DNA of 64,000 nt from Tropicimonas isoalkanivorans. GTDB lineage: Bacteria > Pseudomonadota > Alphaproteobacteria > Rhodobacterales > Rhodobacteraceae. A program made the translations under genes and the position numbers. The notes beneath the pieces are model-generated. The model did no database searches. It was given only the letters and a program-made list of their open reading frames with translations, and was not told where the DNA came from. The DNA lies in NCBI RefSeq assembly GCF_900112335.1, contig NZ_FOLG01000016.1:1-64000 (forward strand), read 5' to 3'. Below are positions 60,595-64,000 of this stretch, in pieces. The stretch's first letter is position 1. Each line of letters opens with the position of its first letter.

Positions 60595-62184
60595 TCACAC
60601 CCCGCAGAGTGAGACGGTGATACCGAGGTCCTGCGCCAAGGCTGCGCGGACGTACATCGCCTTGTCAGCCTCCTCTGCGGAGGTCGCATAGACGACCTGA
60701 ATGTGATTGGCCTTGTGTCGCGCCATCATCTGGTCACGCGATACCCCGGTCAGAACACCGTGCATGATGGGCCATTCAGGCGTCGTTGACTCGCTTCGAC
60801 GGAGCGTTTCGGCCTCAGGTAGCTCGACCGCCTGCCCCCGACCAATATCCATGTGGAGTTGCCCGCCCTCGACGAAAATGCGCGACCAGACGATCTCGCC
60901 CGGTTTCGCGATCCCCATCAGAGATCCGCCACCGGCAGGGAAGTACATCGCGGGCTGCCGGAAGCTCTCGGACCCTGCCCAGCCGCCCGCGTTGTGAGCC
61001 GGCGGAACAGCGCCTGAAATCTCGAACACCCAGACGAACTCTTCCTCCACGCCCGAACCGTAGGCCTCGCCCCAGCGAAGGTCGTGCAGCGTCGTCTCCA
61101 CCGGCTGCCCAAGAGCCCGGTGAACTCGGTTGATCAGGACGCCGTCGAGCCCGGCGCATTCGTCCACCTCATTGAAGTGAACGATGGCGCGCCCTTGCCG
61201 GATCACGGTGCCGTCGGCGCGGGCCACATCGGGACGGTCGTCGTTGTTAAGCATCCCTTCCACCAGGTCGGAGGCCGGAAGAAGGTCCTTAAGCCCCTGC
61301 TGGTACTGGATGCCGATCGCCTCGCAGCCGAAGGCGTCTGCCATGCGAACCGCCGCGATGTACATGCGGCACTGATCGAGAACCTGCGCCTCCGTGAGGT
61401 CGGTCTCTGGGTCGTCCCCCAGATGGAACGTGATGCCCCGCGCCAGCAGCCAGTCATACACCGCACGCGCCTCCGCCTCCGGCACCTCCTTTGCCGCGTG
61501 GTACAAAGCCGACTGCGAGAGACGTTCTTTGAAGACGCCGAGCGGCATCAGCAGGGCATCGGGGATAATGGCGTTAAACATCCCCATGCAGCCCTCGTCG
61601 AAGACGCCGAGGATCGTCTTGTTCCGGCGCAGATCGGCGGCGATCTCCGCCGCAATCGCGCGATCTTCGGCGGCCAGATCCGTACCGGCGAAGGGGCGGA
61701 CATGGCTGGCGTCATGCGTGATCGTGCCCGTCTCCAGCCACTCCCGCAGCCCGTCGAGGAAGAACGCATCCCCGAAGTCCACGCTCCAGAGCGATGCATA
61801 AGGCACACCGGCCTTGGTGAGCGATCCGTTGAGGTTGAGCAACCCCACCAGCCCCGGCCACTGGCCCGACCAGTTCGCCACCGTCAGGATCGGGCCCTTG
61901 TGCGTGGTCAGCCCGGGCAATACGTGGTGGGAATACTGCCAAACCGCCTCGGCCACGATCAGTGGCGCATCTGGGTCGATACTGGCGAAAACATCCATCC
62001 CCTCCCGCTGCGAGGCGATGAAACCGTGGCCCTGCGGTTTGACCGGATGGGCGCGCTTGAGGCTGTGCCCCAGCCCCTCGATCACCTCTGTTAGCTTCGC
62101 CTCCATGGCGGCCTGCGCCGGCCAGCATTGCAGGTTCGCGCTTTCGCGCAGGTCGCCACTTGCAACAAGGACGATGTCAGTCAT
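60595..62184 (-). CDS. L-fucose/L-arabinose isomerase family protein
   Basis: A 529-residue sugar isomerase. Members interconvert aldoses and ketoses with Mn2+. Candidate metal ligands lie in [11 protein letters not shown] and in [11 protein letters not shown], and the C-terminal ISGAVPPAH and [11 protein letters not shown] segments match the FucI-like fold. The preceding FGGY kinase overlaps it by 4 nt, which supports a pentose or deoxyhexose catabolic operon. The sugar cannot be named. A terminator-like hairpin follows, so it is the last gene. Confidence 0.85.
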   Translation of the reverse strand: MTDIVLVASGDLRESANLQCWPAQAAMEAKLTEVIEGLGHSLKRAHPVKPQGHGFIASQREGMDVFASIDPDAPLIVAEAVWQYSHHVLPGLTTHKGPILTVANWSGQWPGLVGLLNLNGSLTKAGVPYASLWSVDFGDAFFLDGLREWLETGTITHDASHVRPFAGTDLAAEDRAIAAEIAADLRRNKTILGVFDEGCMGMFNAIIPDALLMPLGVFKERLSQSALYHAAKEVPEAEARAVYDWLLARGITFHLGDDPETDLTEAQVLDQCRMYIAAVRMADAFGCEAIGIQYQQGLKDLLPASDLVEGMLNNDDRPDVARADGTVIRQGRAIVHFNEVDECAGLDGVLINRVHRALGQPVETTLHDLRWGEAYGSGVEEEFVWVFEISGAVPPAHNAGGWAGSESFRQPAMYFPAGGGSLMGIAKPGEIVWSRIFVEGGQLHMDIGRGQAVELPEAETLRRSESTTPEWPIMHGVLTGVSRDQMMARHKANHIQVVYATSAEEADKAMYVRAALAQDLGITVSLCGV

Positions 62185-63815
62185 CGGTCGGTCTCCTCCC
62201 GGGCCATGAGTGTCCGATATGCGGCGTAGTCGTCCTGCATCCGGCGGAACACACGGTATTTCCTGTCATGATAGGCGGCAATGTCGCCCCCGCGCGGCGC
62301 CACGGTGGCCCCCTGCCCGCACATCGCGGTCATGGCTGAACGGACGCTCTCGAAATCCCCCGCCGCGACGGAGCCGAGCATGGCGGAGCCAAGAAGCACG
62401 GGCTCCCGCTGGTCGGGCACGACGATGGTGCAGCCTGTGGCGTCCGCCGTTTCCCGCAGGAACAGCGTGTTCTTGGCCAGCCCGCCACTCATCACGAGCG
62501 TATCGAAGCGGGCGCCGGCGTTGCGCATCTCGTCAATGATGTGGCGCGTGCCATAGGCCAGCGCCTGCACAGTTGCGAGGTAGTCGAGCGCGAGGTCGTC
62601 CGGTCCTGATTCCAACGACAACCCGGAGATCGCGCCGCGCCGCCATGGCTCCGCCAGCGGCGAGCGGTTGCCGTGAAAGTCCGGCTGCACGTGGCGGTCG
62701 GCGGTCAGCGTCGCGGTTTCCTCAGCCAGCGTCGTCAGGCGCGCGTCGAGCAGGTCCGTGATCCTTTTGCCCTGCCCCTTCGCCTCCGCTTCGAGCGGTG
62801 CTGCAGCCGCGTGGCGGGCGATCACCGCGTCAATCAGCGCGCCGGCGGCCGATTGCCCGCCCTCCAGCGCCCAGTACTCCTTCAGGACAACGCCGAAATA
62901 CGGCCCCCAAACACCGGGCACGAAAACCGGCTCTTCGGTCAGCCCGATATGGCAGGTCGAGGTTCCGGCGATGATGGCGAGCCGTGTGGTGATGTCGCCG
63001 TTGCCGAGTGCCACACCCAGCGTGCCGACGGCCCCGGCGTGGGCGTCGATCAGGCTTGCGGCCACCGATGTGCCGGGCAACAGCCCCATTTCGGACGCCG
63101 CCTGCTCCGTCAGGGTGCCGCAAGGCGCTCCGGGCTCGGCAAGACTCTGGCCGATTGCCGCGTGCCCCGCCTCCGCCAGATCCCCCAATCCAATGGTCTC
63201 CAGGAACCCGTCGTCCCACCCCTCGCCGTGCAGCCCCTTGTGGCCGAGGTAGGTCCACTTGCAGACGGTGGAGCAAAGCGAACGCGTTTCCTCCCCGGTT
63301 GCCCGGTGAACCAGCCAGTCTGGTAGGTCCCAGAACCGCCGCGCCACGGACCAGCTTTCGGGCAGTTCCCGCTTCAGCCAGCGCAGTTTCGGAAGTTCCA
63401 TTTCTGGCGAGATCCGCCCCCCGACGTACTCAAGAGGCTCCCCGCCGATGGCATTGATCTCCTCGGCGTCGCCCATCGCGCGGTGATCCATCCAGAGGAT
63501 CACGTCCTGATCCTCCTCGCCCTCCGGGCTGACCGTAACAGGCGCGTCGTTTTCGCCGGAAACCACAAGCGAGCAGGTGGCATCGAACCCGACGCCCGCC
63601 ACGCTGCCCGGTGTCACGCCGGCTTCGGCGAGCGCCTCCCGCGTTGCTGCACACACCGACGTCCAGATTTCGGCAGACCGCTGTTGCGCGAAATCGGGTG
63701 CCGGGCGAAGGGTTTCGATCGCGCAAACCCCGCTTCCCTTTAATGTTCCGTTGGCATCGAACAGTCCGGCGCGGGCGCTTCCGGTGCCGACATCGACTCC
63801 CAAATAGTGTTTCAT
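62181..63815 (-). CDS. FGGY-family carbohydrate (pentulose) kinase
   Basis: A 544-residue sugar kinase of the ribulokinase-like group. The N-terminal phosphate-binding [14 protein letters not shown], the acidic ILWMDHRAM, the WTYLGHKG block and the C-terminal [15 protein letters not shown] are all present. The Shine-Dalgarno GGGGAGAGAGG is strong. Together with the isomerase it would convert an imported aldose to a ketose phosphate; transporter genes are probably beyond the right edge. The substrate is inferred only as a pentulose or related sugar. Confidence 0.92.
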   Translation of the reverse strand: MKHYLGVDVGTGSARAGLFDANGTLKGSGVCAIETLRPAPDFAQQRSAEIWTSVCAATREALAEAGVTPGSVAGVGFDATCSLVVSGENDAPVTVSPEGEEDQDVILWMDHRAMGDAEEINAIGGEPLEYVGGRISPEMELPKLRWLKRELPESWSVARRFWDLPDWLVHRATGEETRSLCSTVCKWTYLGHKGLHGEGWDDGFLETIGLGDLAEAGHAAIGQSLAEPGAPCGTLTEQAASEMGLLPGTSVAASLIDAHAGAVGTLGVALGNGDITTRLAIIAGTSTCHIGLTEEPVFVPGVWGPYFGVVLKEYWALEGGQSAAGALIDAVIARHAAAAPLEAEAKGQGKRITDLLDARLTTLAEETATLTADRHVQPDFHGNRSPLAEPWRRGAISGLSLESGPDDLALDYLATVQALAYGTRHIIDEMRNAGARFDTLVMSGGLAKNTLFLRETADATGCTIVVPDQREPVLLGSAMLGSVAAGDFESVRSAMTAMCGQGATVAPRGGDIAAYHDRKYRVFRRMQDDYAAYRTLMAREETDR

Positions 63816-63941
63816 GGCCTCTCTCCCCTTTTCAATTCGAGTTGGTGGCGACCAGCGAACCGTGTGCAGTCAGCCACCCTCGGCCGGCGCTCGCCGCGGA
63901 GCCGGACGTGCTCGGTTCATGCGACATGTCCGGACCTCGCA

Positions 63942-64000
63942 TCACAGCTCCAGCGCCCGATCGCGCGCATTGGCAATATGCCGGTCCATGGCGTCCATCG
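63942..64000 (-). CDS. Partial gene at the right edge (C-terminus only)
   Basis: The last residues of a minus-strand frame are visible, ending in ARDRALEL and a TGA at 63942-63944. The gene continues beyond the window, so family and start are unknown. It lies 126 bp upstream of the FGGY kinase and could be part of the same operon. The frame is open and GC-typical, but 18 residues are too few for certainty. Confidence 0.3.
   Translation of the reverse strand, partial: MDAMDRHIANARDRALEL

Noticed and set aside
63831..63943. A 36-codon frame between the partial edge gene and the FGGY kinase
   Set aside because: It begins at a TGATG after the edge gene, but the product is Ser/Gly/Ala-rich with no family or independent ribosome-binding site.

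Overview
The window is high-GC, gene-dense DNA from an alphaproteobacterium, most likely a member of the Rhodobacteraceae (Roseobacter/Rhodobacter group). The evidence is the F1-ATPase gene order atpHAGDC standing apart from the F0 genes, the glcDEF order, the hisC-tyrC-extensin string, DUF1523, DUF2125, DUF599 and DUF6455 proteins, homospermidine synthase, and many 4-nt ATGA gene overlaps. This placement rests on gene content and order only. I see no tRNA, rRNA, CRISPR array, transposase, integrase or phage gene. The window looks like core chromosome with a few accessory patches.

Layout, 1-17 kb: an M20 amidohydrolase; two small membrane proteins; a small heat-shock protein behind a heat-shock-type promoter and a ROSE-like RNA thermometer; a tandem pair of secreted trypsin-like proteases; the glycolate oxidase operon glcDEF; rimO; a lipoprotein; two small DUF6455 proteins with an FNR-type box upstream; a NUDIX protein and an EamA transporter; and groES-groEL behind a sigma70 promoter and a CIRCE operator.

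17-32 kb: manganese pyrophosphatase, a HAD phosphatase, a MaoC hydratase, ribF overlapping a YcgN-type cysteine-cluster gene, a Cache/HAMP chemoreceptor, threonine aldolase, a methyltransferase, a DsbA-family isomerase, prs, and the convergent atpHAGDC operon.

32-48 kb: a beta-lactamase-like serine hydrolase, a methyltransferase divergent from gloB, clpA with a GTG start and no clpS beside it, a secreted M23 peptidase, a two-gene stator-like complex (MotA/TolQ-like plus a 748-residue coiled-coil OmpA-like protein), ChaC, DUF2125, an extensin-like protein carrying LAS peptidase motifs, tyrC, hisC, and a lower-GC RTX-type protein.

48-64 kb: homospermidine synthase, a radical SAM/UdgX DNA-repair pair, a DEAD-box helicase, rpsD, a Hint-domain protein lacking its nucleophilic Cys, a calcineurin-like phosphoesterase coupled to a lipid kinase, monomeric isocitrate dehydrogenase, and a sugar isomerase plus FGGY kinase that probably belong to a catabolic operon running off the right edge.

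The most promising observations are the stator-like pair at 38.6-42.1 kb, the thermometer upstream of the small heat-shock gene, the radical SAM/UdgX pair, and the FNR-boxed DUF6455 genes. Start sites were chosen from Shine-Dalgarno spacing and family N-termini. All functions are assigned from motifs and family recognition, without database searches.
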